A stretch of DNA of 64,000 nt from Bacteroidota bacterium (lineage in GTDB: Bacteria > Bacteroidota > Ignavibacteria > Ignavibacteriales > Ignavibacteriaceae): NCBI GenBank assembly GCA_021831685.1, contig JAKBMG010000092.1:34514-98513 (forward strand), read 5' to 3'. Below are positions 1 through 8,989 of the stretch, one piece after another; the stretch's first letter is position 1, and the number at the start of each line of letters is the position of its first letter. Below the pieces are notes generated by a model. It did not search any database, was not told the origin of the DNA, and saw only the letters and a program-made list of their open reading frames with translations. The position numbers and the translations under genes were made by a program.

Positions 1-159
1 TAATGAAGAAGAGTTTTTTTCATTAGTCATTTTATTCTCCGATTTATGAAACAATGATTTTTTATTGTTTTTAATATAATAATTTCCCTACATAAAATAA
101 TTTTTTTAATTGTTGACGATGTTTCGTTTATAGATAATTTTTTTAGGGAATAGTTAAAA

Positions 160-405
160 ACCAAAATTTATTCCTCATTTTTATTGTAAGGTGCCATTAG
201 TGCTATGCATAGAAAAATCTGTTTAAGATGCTACTTATGTGAATGAGAGTGTGCCATTTTTGTCACACTATTTTTTTTGCAATATTTAGGTAAGGTTTAT
301 AAGCTTGGTGGAGGCTTGGCATAGGCTTGTTACAGGCCTGGTAGAAATTGGGAAAATTTAAGCAAAAAACAGGGGGGAAAGACTAATGTGTGACAAAAAT
401 GGCAA
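160..405. repeat. Dispersed ~245 bp non-coding element, copy 1 (inverted arms 253-268/388-403; four 11-bp tandem units 303-346)
   Basis: Aligns by eye over its full length with 42080-42325. Arm GCCATTTTTGTCACAC pairs perfectly with GTGTGACAAAAATGGC. Units GCTTGGTGGAG/GCTTGGCATAG/GCTTGTTACAG/GCCTGGTAGAA. Confidence 0.85.
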
Positions 406-602
406 ACGAGGGGAGAGTATGACGAGTAACGAGTTACAAGTGATCGAAAGGATGATGGAAGAATAAAATTGTGGGCAATTCTCCAACATTTCATTATTCC
501 ATCTGGTTTTCCAGAGGAGTTATTAGAGGTGCCCTTTATTTATTTAATTGTTATTTTCGGATGTGTAATTTTTTATAAAAGAAAAATCTATTGATAATTG
601 AA

Positions 603-1184
603 ATGGAAAAAGAAAGAAAACTTCAAATAATTAAAGCAGCAGATAAACGTTTCGCAAAACATGGGTTGAATAAGACCACCCTTGATGAAATTGCCCGCGA
701 TTTAAGGATAGGCAAAGCGACTATCTATCATTATTTCAAATCGAAAGATGAACTTTTCTATGCTGCCCTTGATTGGGAGGCAACACAGTTATTAGACGAC
801 ATAAAAAATCTTTTTAATGGCCAAGAGAGTGACTTAAAAATTCTTTTTACAGAATATTTGAATTACAAAGTGACAGTCCATCAAAAATACAGATTGATTT
901 ATGAAACGCTTTTGAATTTATTAAAAGAAAATATTTTTGAGCAAGAATTAAAGTTTGCAAAGAGTCTTTTTAGCAAGGAGGAAGAATTATTAAACTCAGC
1001 ATTAACAGACGCTTATTTAGAAAAGAAAGAAACGGTTAATACATCGTTAGGTTCATTTTGGGTTAATCAAAGTTGGGGACTTTTGTTTACTGATAAGATA
1101 AGCCAGATTACTGGTAATGAAAAATACCAAGCTACAAAAGAAATTTTATTAGGGGTATTAGATAACTTTTCAGGTAAAAAGTAG
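603..1184 (+). CDS. TetR/AcrR family transcriptional regulator
   Basis: N-terminal HTH typical of TetR (ADKRFAKHGLNKTTLDEIARDLRIGKATIYHYFKSKDELFYAAL); ATG at 603 preferred over ORF-track start 591. Confidence 0.9.
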   Translation: MEKERKLQIIKAADKRFAKHGLNKTTLDEIARDLRIGKATIYHYFKSKDELFYAALDWEATQLLDDIKNLFNGQESDLKILFTEYLNYKVTVHQKYRLIYETLLNLLKENIFEQELKFAKSLFSKEEELLNSALTDAYLEKKETVNTSLGSFWVNQSWGLLFTDKISQITGNEKYQATKEILLGVLDNFSGKK

Positions 1185-1212
1185 AGAAAAAATTATCCCC
1201 GTACTTTGCAGT

Positions 1213-1938
1213 CTACAAATTATTTTTAATTTCAATTTCGTCGTCATCATCATCTTCATCGGGGTTATCTTCCATGATGAACTTTTCATATTTATGCTTA
1301 ATCATTTGCGCTTCAACGATAAAGTAAACATCTTCGGCAACATTTGTAGCATGGTCGCCCAGTCTTTCAAGCTGCCGGGAAATAACTAACAGAGCAACTG
1401 CAGGCTCGATATTGCCGGGGTCTTCCTTCATCAACTCAATTAGGATTTGATGATTCTCGATGTTATAACTATCAATAATTGGATCTGTTTGGATCACCTT
1501 TTGCGCCAGCTTAGGATCATTTTGGATAAAGGAATCAATTGCATTGCGGATCATTTCTTTTACAAGCTTTGCCATTTCGGAATATTTTGTACGTGAGATA
1601 AAATCCGGTTTAGATTTCAGGATAAGAAAGTTTTCGGCAATATTTACGGCAATGTCTCCTATCCTTTCAAGATTTGTATTGATAGTAATTGCAGACATGA
1701 TCAATCTGAGATCCATAGCGACAGGTTGGTTAAGCGCAAATATTTTTTGGCAGATTTTTTCAATTTTCACATCATATTTATCGACCTTGACATCCCGTTC
1801 GATAACAAGCTTTGCAAGCTCATGATCATTCTCATCGATTGCTTTGATTGAAAATTCAACCTGTTCATCCACAAGACTGCACATCTTCAATATTTTCTTT
1901 TTCAATTTTTCTATCTGGATATCAAATTGTCTTTCCAT
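1213..1938 (-). CDS. phoU: Phosphate signalling complex protein PhoU
   Basis: Two PhoU repeats (DLRLIMSAITINTNLERIGDIAVNIAE; ISRQLERLGDHATNVAEDV); acidic C-terminal tail; next to pstB. Confidence 0.95.
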   Translation of the reverse strand: MERQFDIQIEKLKKKILKMCSLVDEQVEFSIKAIDENDHELAKLVIERDVKVDKYDVKIEKICQKIFALNQPVAMDLRLIMSAITINTNLERIGDIAVNIAENFLILKSKPDFISRTKYSEMAKLVKEMIRNAIDSFIQNDPKLAQKVIQTDPIIDSYNIENHQILIELMKEDPGNIEPAVALLVISRQLERLGDHATNVAEDVYFIVEAQMIKHKYEKFIMEDNPDEDDDDDEIEIKNNL

Positions 1939-1961
1939 ATTACACCTTATTTTTTCATGAA

Positions 1962-2720
1962 TTAGCCAAACCTGCCGGAGATATAGTCTTCAGTTTGTTT
2001 GATAGAAGGGTTAGTAAAAATTTTTGTTGTTTTATCGTATTCGATTAGCTCCCCGATATAAAAGAAAGCCGTCTGATCACTAACCCTGGCGGCTTGCTGC
2101 ATATTATGGGTAACAATAACGATAGTATAATTTCTTTTTAATTCGTGAATCAGCTCCTCAATTTTTGCAGTAGCTATGGGGTCAAGCGCGCTTGCGGGTT
2201 CATCCATTAAAACAATTTCCGGCTCAACGGCAAGCGCGCGAGCGATACAAAGTCTTTGCTGCTGACCGCCCGATAAACTTAATGCCGATGAGTTTAATCT
2301 GTCTTTTACCTCATCCCATAAAGCCGCATGAGTTAAAGTTTTTTCAACAAGTTCCTTTAAAGCTTTTTTATTTCTTAGGCCATTTATCTTAGTGCCATAA
2401 ACAATATTTTCATAAATACTTTTAGGAAACAAATTAGATTTTTGAAAAACCATGCCGATTCTTCTTCGCAAGTTAACAACGTCAACGTTTCTGTCGTAGA
2501 TATTTTGTCCGTCTATTATAATATCGCCTTTGATTTTGACGCCGTGAATTAATTCATTCATCCGGTTAATTGTTCTTATAAAAGTAGATTTTCCACATCC
2601 GGAGGGACCAATTAGGGCAGTGACCTTATTTGCCGGGATATCTAAAGAAATATTTTTCAGCGCTTGTTTATCGCCGTAAAACAGATCAAGATTTTTTACC
2701 TGAATTTTTATTTCTTTCAT
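1962..2720 (-). CDS. pstB: Phosphate ABC transporter ATP-binding protein PstB
   Basis: Walker [10 protein letters not shown], signature [16 protein letters not shown], PstB-like [11 protein letters not shown] and [16 protein letters not shown]. Confidence 0.95.
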   Translation of the reverse strand: MKEIKIQVKNLDLFYGDKQALKNISLDIPANKVTALIGPSGCGKSTFIRTINRMNELIHGVKIKGDIIIDGQNIYDRNVDVVNLRRRIGMVFQKSNLFPKSIYENIVYGTKINGLRNKKALKELVEKTLTHAALWDEVKDRLNSSALSLSGGQQQRLCIARALAVEPEIVLMDEPASALDPIATAKIEELIHELKRNYTIVIVTHNMQQAARVSDQTAFFYIGELIEYDKTTKIFTNPSIKQTEDYISGRFG

Positions 2721-2829
2721 TTAAGGAGTTTGACCATCAATTAGAGATACAAAAAAATAGTTTCATGCGTTGGGTCTTTGGAGTATTGGAGTGATGGAGT
2801 AATATTCAATACCAAACACTAACACACAA

Positions 2830-3906
2830 TTAATATATCGCTTCGCGAATTTTAGCGCTTACATAATCCATAATCCAAACTACAAAAGCTATCATAATAA
2901 TAATCAGACCTACTTCATGCCATCGAGCTAAACCTTGATATTGCATTAGCATAGTACCGATACCACCGCCGCCGACAAGCCCGATAATAGTTGCCATTCT
3001 AACATTTATATCCCAGCGATAAATTGTAAAAGACAAAAACGGCAGAACGATTTGTGGAACTACTCCGTGCCAAACAACTTGAATTTTATTTGCGCCGGTA
3101 GCCGAGATAGCTTCAACCGGACCTTGTTCGATACCTTCGATAGCCTCGGAGTATAACTTTGCATTAGATGCAATAGTATGGACAAGAAGCGCAATCATAC
3201 CGGCAAAAGGGCCAATGCCTACCCATACCGAAAATATAATTGCCCAGATAAGTGGTTCGATTGACCGGATAAAGTTCAAGATAATTCGCAAGACATAATA
3301 AACCGCAAAAGATATTTTATTATCTTTCATTAAATTTCTGGCTGTAAAAAAACTAAGGACGAGAGTGGGTGGAATCGAGATTAAAGTAGCAATTAACGCA
3401 ATATAAATAGTTTCAATCATAGCGAAGAGAGCATCGTCAAATATTCTGAACTGAGGTGTGAACATAGCTCCGAAGAGCCTTTCCGCGCCTGCAATTCCTT
3501 CACTACTAAAAAGCCCGACAATTGAAATTTTTGTAACAATCCATCCTGCAATAAACGTAATATTAAACAACGACCATCCAAAAATTTCCACAGTCCATTT
3601 TGTTGTTTTATTATCTTTTGCAATTCCTAAAAGTTTGCATGAGAGTGATGTTTTGGATAAAGCCCAAAAAGTTCCGATAACGACGCTACCGATAAAGATG
3701 GATAATATTTCATTCCACGAAAACGGTAAATCGCTAAGATTCAGGATAAATTTATAATAGATAGCGCGTTGAACAACAAGAATGAAGTAAAAGACAAAAA
3801 ATATATCTAAAAATATTGCTTTATAAAGATTAAACTTATCAGCTTTTCTCTTCCTATTCGCAATTAATTTTTGCGGATGCAATTCAAGTTCCGGATCTAA
3901 AATCAT
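2830..3906 (-). CDS. phnE: PhnE-type phosph(on)ate ABC transporter permease
   Basis: Multi-TM permease with EAA-like loop (SEAIEGIEQGPVEAISATGANKIQVVWHGVVPQIVLPFLSFTIYRWDINVRMATIIGLVGGGGIG); overlaps phnC. Confidence 0.9.
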   Translation of the reverse strand: MILDPELELHPQKLIANRKRKADKFNLYKAIFLDIFFVFYFILVVQRAIYYKFILNLSDLPFSWNEILSIFIGSVVIGTFWALSKTSLSCKLLGIAKDNKTTKWTVEIFGWSLFNITFIAGWIVTKISIVGLFSSEGIAGAERLFGAMFTPQFRIFDDALFAMIETIYIALIATLISIPPTLVLSFFTARNLMKDNKISFAVYYVLRIILNFIRSIEPLIWAIIFSVWVGIGPFAGMIALLVHTIASNAKLYSEAIEGIEQGPVEAISATGANKIQVVWHGVVPQIVLPFLSFTIYRWDINVRMATIIGLVGGGGIGTMLMQYQGLARWHEVGLIIIMIAFVVWIMDYVSAKIREAIY

Positions 3907-4664
3907 CTTATTTCTACCTCTTCGGCTTCTTCGCCATAAATAGTTCTAAACCAGGTTTCATTAATGTCCGAAGGAGCGCCCTGATAAATTATTTCTCCTG
4001 CTTTAAGCGCAATAACTCTGGTTGCATATCTTCTAACGAGACTAAGGAAATGGAGGTTGCAAATAACAGTGGTTCCGAATTCCTTGTTTACTTTTTCAAA
4101 GTACTGCATAACAGAATTTGAAGTTGCCGGGTCAAGCGAAGCAACTGGTTCATCAGCTAAGAGGAGCTTAGGGCTTTGCATTAAACTTCTTGCAATAGCA
4201 ACACGCTGCTGTTGTCCTCCGCTTAATGAATCAGCTCTAACTTTTGCTTTTTCGCTTATGCCAACGGTCTCTAAACATTTGTAAGCTTCTTTATAAACTT
4301 CGTCGGAATATTTTTCAAGAATAGTATCAAAAGTACTAAGAGATCCGAGCTTACCGTTAAGTACATTTGAAAGCACCGAGCGTCTTTTAATTAAGTTAAA
4401 TTGCTGAAAGACCATACCTATTTGTGCTTTAATTTTTCTTAACTCTTCTCCTTTGATGTGGGTAATATCTTTACCGAGAAAACGGACAGTACCCGAGGTA
4501 GGTTCAATTAAGCGGTTGATACAGCGAAGAAGCGTAGACTTGCCTGAACCGCTTAAACCAATAACAACAAGGAACTCGCCCTCATTGACTCCGAAACTTA
4601 TGCCTTTAAGAGCGTGAGTACCATTATTATAAATTTTATGTAAATTTTGAATTTCTAAAAGCAT
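3903..4664 (-). CDS. phnC: PhnC-type phosph(on)ate ABC transporter ATP-binding protein
   Basis: Walker [29 protein letters not shown]; stop/start overlap with neighbours. Confidence 0.92.
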   Translation of the reverse strand: MLLEIQNLHKIYNNGTHALKGISFGVNEGEFLVVIGLSGSGKSTLLRCINRLIEPTSGTVRFLGKDITHIKGEELRKIKAQIGMVFQQFNLIKRRSVLSNVLNGKLGSLSTFDTILEKYSDEVYKEAYKCLETVGISEKAKVRADSLSGGQQQRVAIARSLMQSPKLLLADEPVASLDPATSNSVMQYFEKVNKEFGTTVICNLHFLSLVRRYATRVIALKAGEIIYQGAPSDINETWFRTIYGEEAEEVEIR

Positions 4665-5590
4665 TACTTCACCAACTTTTCAAATGAAATATGTTGCTGT
4701 TTTAGCAGATCTCTGATGCCATCGTAATCGCTATCTGTAGTTCTAATAAGCCCGGTAATATCGTAAATATCGAACAATGTTTTTTTACCTATTTTAGTGG
4801 AAGCAAAATCAAGTATAGCATTTATCAACTTTTCTTTCATATCTTCATTCATACTTTTTCTAAAGACCCATGGGTCGTTAGGGATATCTTGAGTGAAGCC
4901 AATAATTTTAACCTTTTGAACAACATCAGGGAATTGTTTTAGGACTCTTCCGCGGGCATCCATAACTTCGCCGGTAATTGAATCGGGGGGCGAGTAATAT
5001 GTTGCGCCGGCGTCAACCTGGCGTTGATAGACCATAGTAACGACGTTATCATGGCGCATTGCAAAAACTGTTTCGCTGGGTTTTATTCCTTTACTTTCGA
5101 GCAATGATTTTGGTAAAAGGTAACCTGAAGTAGAAGAGGGATCTACGTACGCCATAGTTTTACCATTAAGATCGGCGAGGGTGTTTATGCCGGAATCGTA
5201 TCGGGTAATAATTTGACCTTTGTAAGTTGTTTGATTTCCTTCGCGGACAACTCTTAACTTTGCCTCAGCTCCGTATTTAGCATTAGCCATCAAATAAGAA
5301 AAGGTGTTAATAGCTGCAATATCGCATTTGTCTGACCCAAATGCTTCAACAACGGCAATGTAGCTTGCGGGAACAGCGGTTGTAAAATACCATCCGGTTT
5401 TGTTATGTAAATAATCAGTCAAAGCCGTCGCATTGAAAGAAATTCTATTAGCGTCAACAGAAGGGGTAAAATAAATTTTTATCGGATTATTCCTGGTACC
5501 AAGCGCACCTTCATTTAACTGCCTAACAGTTATTGCAATAGTAAAGGCAATTATCGGCGACAGATATATTAGATACTTTAATATTTTCAT
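4664..5590 (-). CDS. phnD: PhnD-type phosphate/phosphite/phosphonate substrate-binding protein
   Basis: Signal/TM N-terminus, IYFTPSVDANRI, TMAYVDPSSTSGYLLPKSLL and NDPWVFRKSM as in the PhnD family. Confidence 0.9.
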   Translation of the reverse strand: MKILKYLIYLSPIIAFTIAITVRQLNEGALGTRNNPIKIYFTPSVDANRISFNATALTDYLHNKTGWYFTTAVPASYIAVVEAFGSDKCDIAAINTFSYLMANAKYGAEAKLRVVREGNQTTYKGQIITRYDSGINTLADLNGKTMAYVDPSSTSGYLLPKSLLESKGIKPSETVFAMRHDNVVTMVYQRQVDAGATYYSPPDSITGEVMDARGRVLKQFPDVVQKVKIIGFTQDIPNDPWVFRKSMNEDMKEKLINAILDFASTKIGKKTLFDIYDITGLIRTTDSDYDGIRDLLKQQHISFEKLVK

Positions 5591-5708
5591 ATTTTTTTGC
5601 CGGCAAATATGCTAATTCAATTTGAAGGTTACAAATAGAACTGCTATTTCAAATATTAAATTTTGGTTATTAATTCTTCTAAAGAAAGAAGACTGTAATC
5701 TTCAAAAC

Positions 5709-6737
5709 TCAGTCAAACAGAAATCCGGTTTTGTCCGAATTTAATTTATTTCTTCCGAATCTTTTATAAGCGAGTTCAGTAGCTTCTCTACCTCTCGGAG
5801 TCCGTTGAATAAATCCTTGCTGAATTAAGAACGGTTCATAAACCTCTTCAATGGTACCCGGGTCCTCATTAACGGCTACGGCAAGTGTACCCAAGCCAAC
5901 AGGGCCTCCTTTATATTTTTCAATTATTGCCAAAATGATATCCTTGTCCATTTCATCAAGGCCGTATTCATCAACCTCTAAAGCAGTTAAGGCTTTTTTA
6001 GAAACATCTATATCGATTATTTTTTTGTCATCATAATCGGCAAAATCACGAGTTCGTCTTAGGAGTCGATTTGAAATTCTGGGAGTACCGCGTGAACGTT
6101 TTGCAATTTCAAAGGCGGCATCCTCATTAATTTTCAGGTCAAGGATTTGAGCAGAACGAATAACTATTTTGTTAAGAGTTTCGGCATCGTAATAATCGAG
6201 GCGAAATTTTATTCCGAATCTATCGCGAAGTGGCGAAGTAAGCATACCGGCTCTGGTTGTAGCGCCGACCAAAGTATATTTAGGAAGACTAATTTGCACC
6301 GATCTTGCATTCGGCCCACTATCAATCATAATATCCAATTTATAATCTTCCATTGCGGAATAAAGATATTCTTCAACCACAGGGCTTAGGCGATGAATTT
6401 CATCAATAAACAAGATAGAATTTTCTTCTAAGGTAGTAAGAAGACCTGCAAGGTCGCCGGGTTTTTCCAACACTGGCCCGGATGTAAGTTTGAGTTTTAC
6501 GCCAAGTTCATGGGCGACAATATGAGCGAGAGTAGTTTTGCCAAGTCCCGGGGGACCAGTTAACAGGACATGATCAAGCGCCTCACCTCTTTTTTTAGCA
6601 GCAGAGACGAAGACATTAAGATTATCCGTAATTTTAGTTTGTCCGACGAATTCAGACAATCTTAATGGGCGAAGAGATTGTTCGTACTTTTTCTCTTCTT
6701 CATCCGGTTCAGGATTTGTGGAGGCTGATTTTCTCAT
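5709..6737 (-). CDS. ruvB: Holliday junction branch migration helicase RuvB
   Basis: [72 protein letters not shown]. Confidence 0.98.
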   Translation of the reverse strand: MRKSASTNPEPDEEEKKYEQSLRPLRLSEFVGQTKITDNLNVFVSAAKKRGEALDHVLLTGPPGLGKTTLAHIVAHELGVKLKLTSGPVLEKPGDLAGLLTTLEENSILFIDEIHRLSPVVEEYLYSAMEDYKLDIMIDSGPNARSVQISLPKYTLVGATTRAGMLTSPLRDRFGIKFRLDYYDAETLNKIVIRSAQILDLKINEDAAFEIAKRSRGTPRISNRLLRRTRDFADYDDKKIIDIDVSKKALTALEVDEYGLDEMDKDIILAIIEKYKGGPVGLGTLAVAVNEDPGTIEEVYEPFLIQQGFIQRTPRGREATELAYKRFGRNKLNSDKTGFLFD

Positions 6738-6783
6738 TTAGGTATAATGAATTTGTATATTAAAAAATAAGTTAATAAAAATA

Positions 6784-7878
6784 CTATGCAGCTACAGCTT
6801 TGTTTTTCATCTTAAAATAATGAAGTACAAGAACCATAAGCGTCATGCTAAGGATCATAATTATTGCTGTGCCAATGGTGTTCCAGACATTAAGGCTTTT
6901 ATCAAAAGCGTCGATCAGTCCGGGATTCCAGGCGCTGCCATATAAAATTACCAAATGGACAATATAAATTAGTAAAGTATTTCTTCCGATCAAGATAAAG
7001 ACCCTCGGAATAGTTTCGATCTTAAGAGTAATAAACGAAATTATTGAATTAAGAAATAGAACTATACCCAATCGATAAAAAATTAAGTTCGGGCTAGTGG
7101 TCCAAAGGTAACTTTGATGGTAAGTAAAAATTTCAATTTCATTACCAATTAAAGCTACAATAATAAGAAGCAAACCAGCAAAAGCAAGTTTTAGACTAAA
7201 GCGCGGGTCTTTAAAGACAAGAGGGTGCTTTGCAAGATAACTACCTAGCACACCGCCGGCAATAACATAGCCAACCCATGGGAATAAGGGGAAATTTGAA
7301 CCGCTGCCAGTATAAAAATAACCTGCAATTGGTGCAGGAAAAATCTTTAACCAATTGATTAAACTGAAAGGAGGATACAGTGCAAAAAATATTAAACTAA
7401 CAATTGAAAAGACCAAGTAGTCGTTAACGCGAAATTTTTCAGCAACGTAAGCACAAATCATTAAGAATAAAAGTCCAAAGGCTATAAGATGAAGAACGTC
7501 AACGGCGAAAAAGACATTCCATTGTTCCCGGGTTACATTTGAAAAATTTATGATTGTTGGAGTTGGGTAGCGAAGCAAATAACCTAAGAACAGGAGAAGA
7601 AAGAATCTTTTAATGCCTTTTTTAACACGCGGGTTAGAATGGAAAGGTTCTCCAGCAAGCCTAAAGAGATACATAAAAACGGTTCCGGCGGTAAACATAA
7701 AAATAGGAGCTGTCATTCCTCTCATAAAGAACCAAAAAACAAAAACCGGAGAGTCCATATTGCGGTAATTATTGGAAAGCAGGGCATCAACGGTATGCCC
7801 TTGAACCATTTGAAAAACGGCAAACGCTCTCATTAAATCTATAAAAATAATTCTATTCTTTTTTGGGTTTTGAGTCAT
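6784..7878 (-). CDS. Multi-TM acyltransferase-like membrane protein (heparan-alpha-glucosaminide N-acetyltransferase / DUF1624-like)
   Basis: N-terminal IIFIDLMRAFAVFQMVQGH and about ten hydrophobic segments. Confidence 0.7.
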   Translation of the reverse strand: MTQNPKKNRIIFIDLMRAFAVFQMVQGHTVDALLSNNYRNMDSPVFVFWFFMRGMTAPIFMFTAGTVFMYLFRLAGEPFHSNPRVKKGIKRFFLLLFLGYLLRYPTPTIINFSNVTREQWNVFFAVDVLHLIAFGLLFLMICAYVAEKFRVNDYLVFSIVSLIFFALYPPFSLINWLKIFPAPIAGYFYTGSGSNFPLFPWVGYVIAGGVLGSYLAKHPLVFKDPRFSLKLAFAGLLLIIVALIGNEIEIFTYHQSYLWTTSPNLIFYRLGIVLFLNSIISFITLKIETIPRVFILIGRNTLLIYIVHLVILYGSAWNPGLIDAFDKSLNVWNTIGTAIIMILSMTLMVLVLHYFKMKNKAVAA

Positions 7879-8447
7879 TGCAATAAATTAAATCAAATAT
7901 TGGTTGGTAAAAATAAGTAATTAACTAATAATAATTAAACAAAAATAAAGCACCTTCAGTTTAATCAATATTAGTTTTTTATTCCATTAAATTTAGAATA
8001 TGATTTTGTCAAGCAAGAGTTTCAGCATTTTCATTAAGTGTAATAAATATTTCATTATTGAGAAAGCAATTTTTGCATTCAGAGAATAATTGACATTCAT
8101 CAACATTTGATTGACAAAGCTTTACAATATTCCTTTAGAATTTAACTTTTTTTGTTCTGGGACAAATTAAACTGAAGAAATTAACTCCGGCACATTAATT
8201 GATGAAAGTTACCATCAACTTTGGTTTATGGTTTTAAATTTTTTAATTTAGAATCTATTTGCGGATAATATTCAAGATAATTTTTTCCTTCTCCCAATAA
8301 AATAAAAAGTTTTGGCAATTTGCTTTTAGAAATAAATTAGGTAAATAGTTACGACTTTTAATTCGGCAGCGGTAGAGTGGATTAAAAAATAAATTTTGTT
8401 TAACATCAATTATTAATTTAATTTCCAAAAATATTTAAGAGAGTACC

Positions 8448-8978
8448 ATGAAAGAAGAAGGTGGCTTAAAAGGATCGTCTCAATTTTCAAGAAGAGGATT
8501 CTTAAAAATATTTTCCGTTTCTTTAGCAGCAATTTCAGGGTTAATATTGGGGATACCTGCTTTAGATGCGATAATCAGCCCAGCATTAAAATCCAGATTA
8601 ACATCATTTTCTAAAGCCGGAAAAATTGGAAATATTCCTGAAGGTTCGCCGGTGAGACTAACAGTTGCATCAAGCGCAAAGGATGCCTATTTAAATGACA
8701 CAGAAATGCACAATGTTTGGGCAATAAAAAAATCCAATTCGGATATAGAAGTATTTTCGCCAATATGCCCGCATCTTGGATGCAGCTATAATTGGGATCC
8801 TCAAAAAAGCCAATTTGAATGTCCATGCCACGGCAGTGTTTTTGCGGAAAACGGGAAAGTAATTTCAGGTCCTGCACCTAGAAGTTTAGACACACTTCCT
8901 ACGAAAATTGAAGGAGACGAATTATATGTTGAATGGGAAAAATTTCAACTTGGCATTAACAAAAAAGTAAAAATTTAA
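8448..8978 (+). CDS. Rieske [2Fe-2S] protein with Tat-like signal
   Basis: SRRGFLK twin-arginine motif; CPHLGC...CPCHGS Rieske cluster motifs. Confidence 0.95.
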   Translation: MKEEGGLKGSSQFSRRGFLKIFSVSLAAISGLILGIPALDAIISPALKSRLTSFSKAGKIGNIPEGSPVRLTVASSAKDAYLNDTEMHNVWAIKKSNSDIEVFSPICPHLGCSYNWDPQKSQFECPCHGSVFAENGKVISGPAPRSLDTLPTKIEGDELYVEWEKFQLGINKKVKI

Positions 8979-8989
8979 CGGGTAAAAAC

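Noticed and set aside
303-346. Sigma-54 (-24/-12) promoter within the 11-bp repeats (TTGGCATAGGCTTGTT)
   Set aside because: Spacing is one base short and the -12 GC is absent; copy 2 does not preserve the match.
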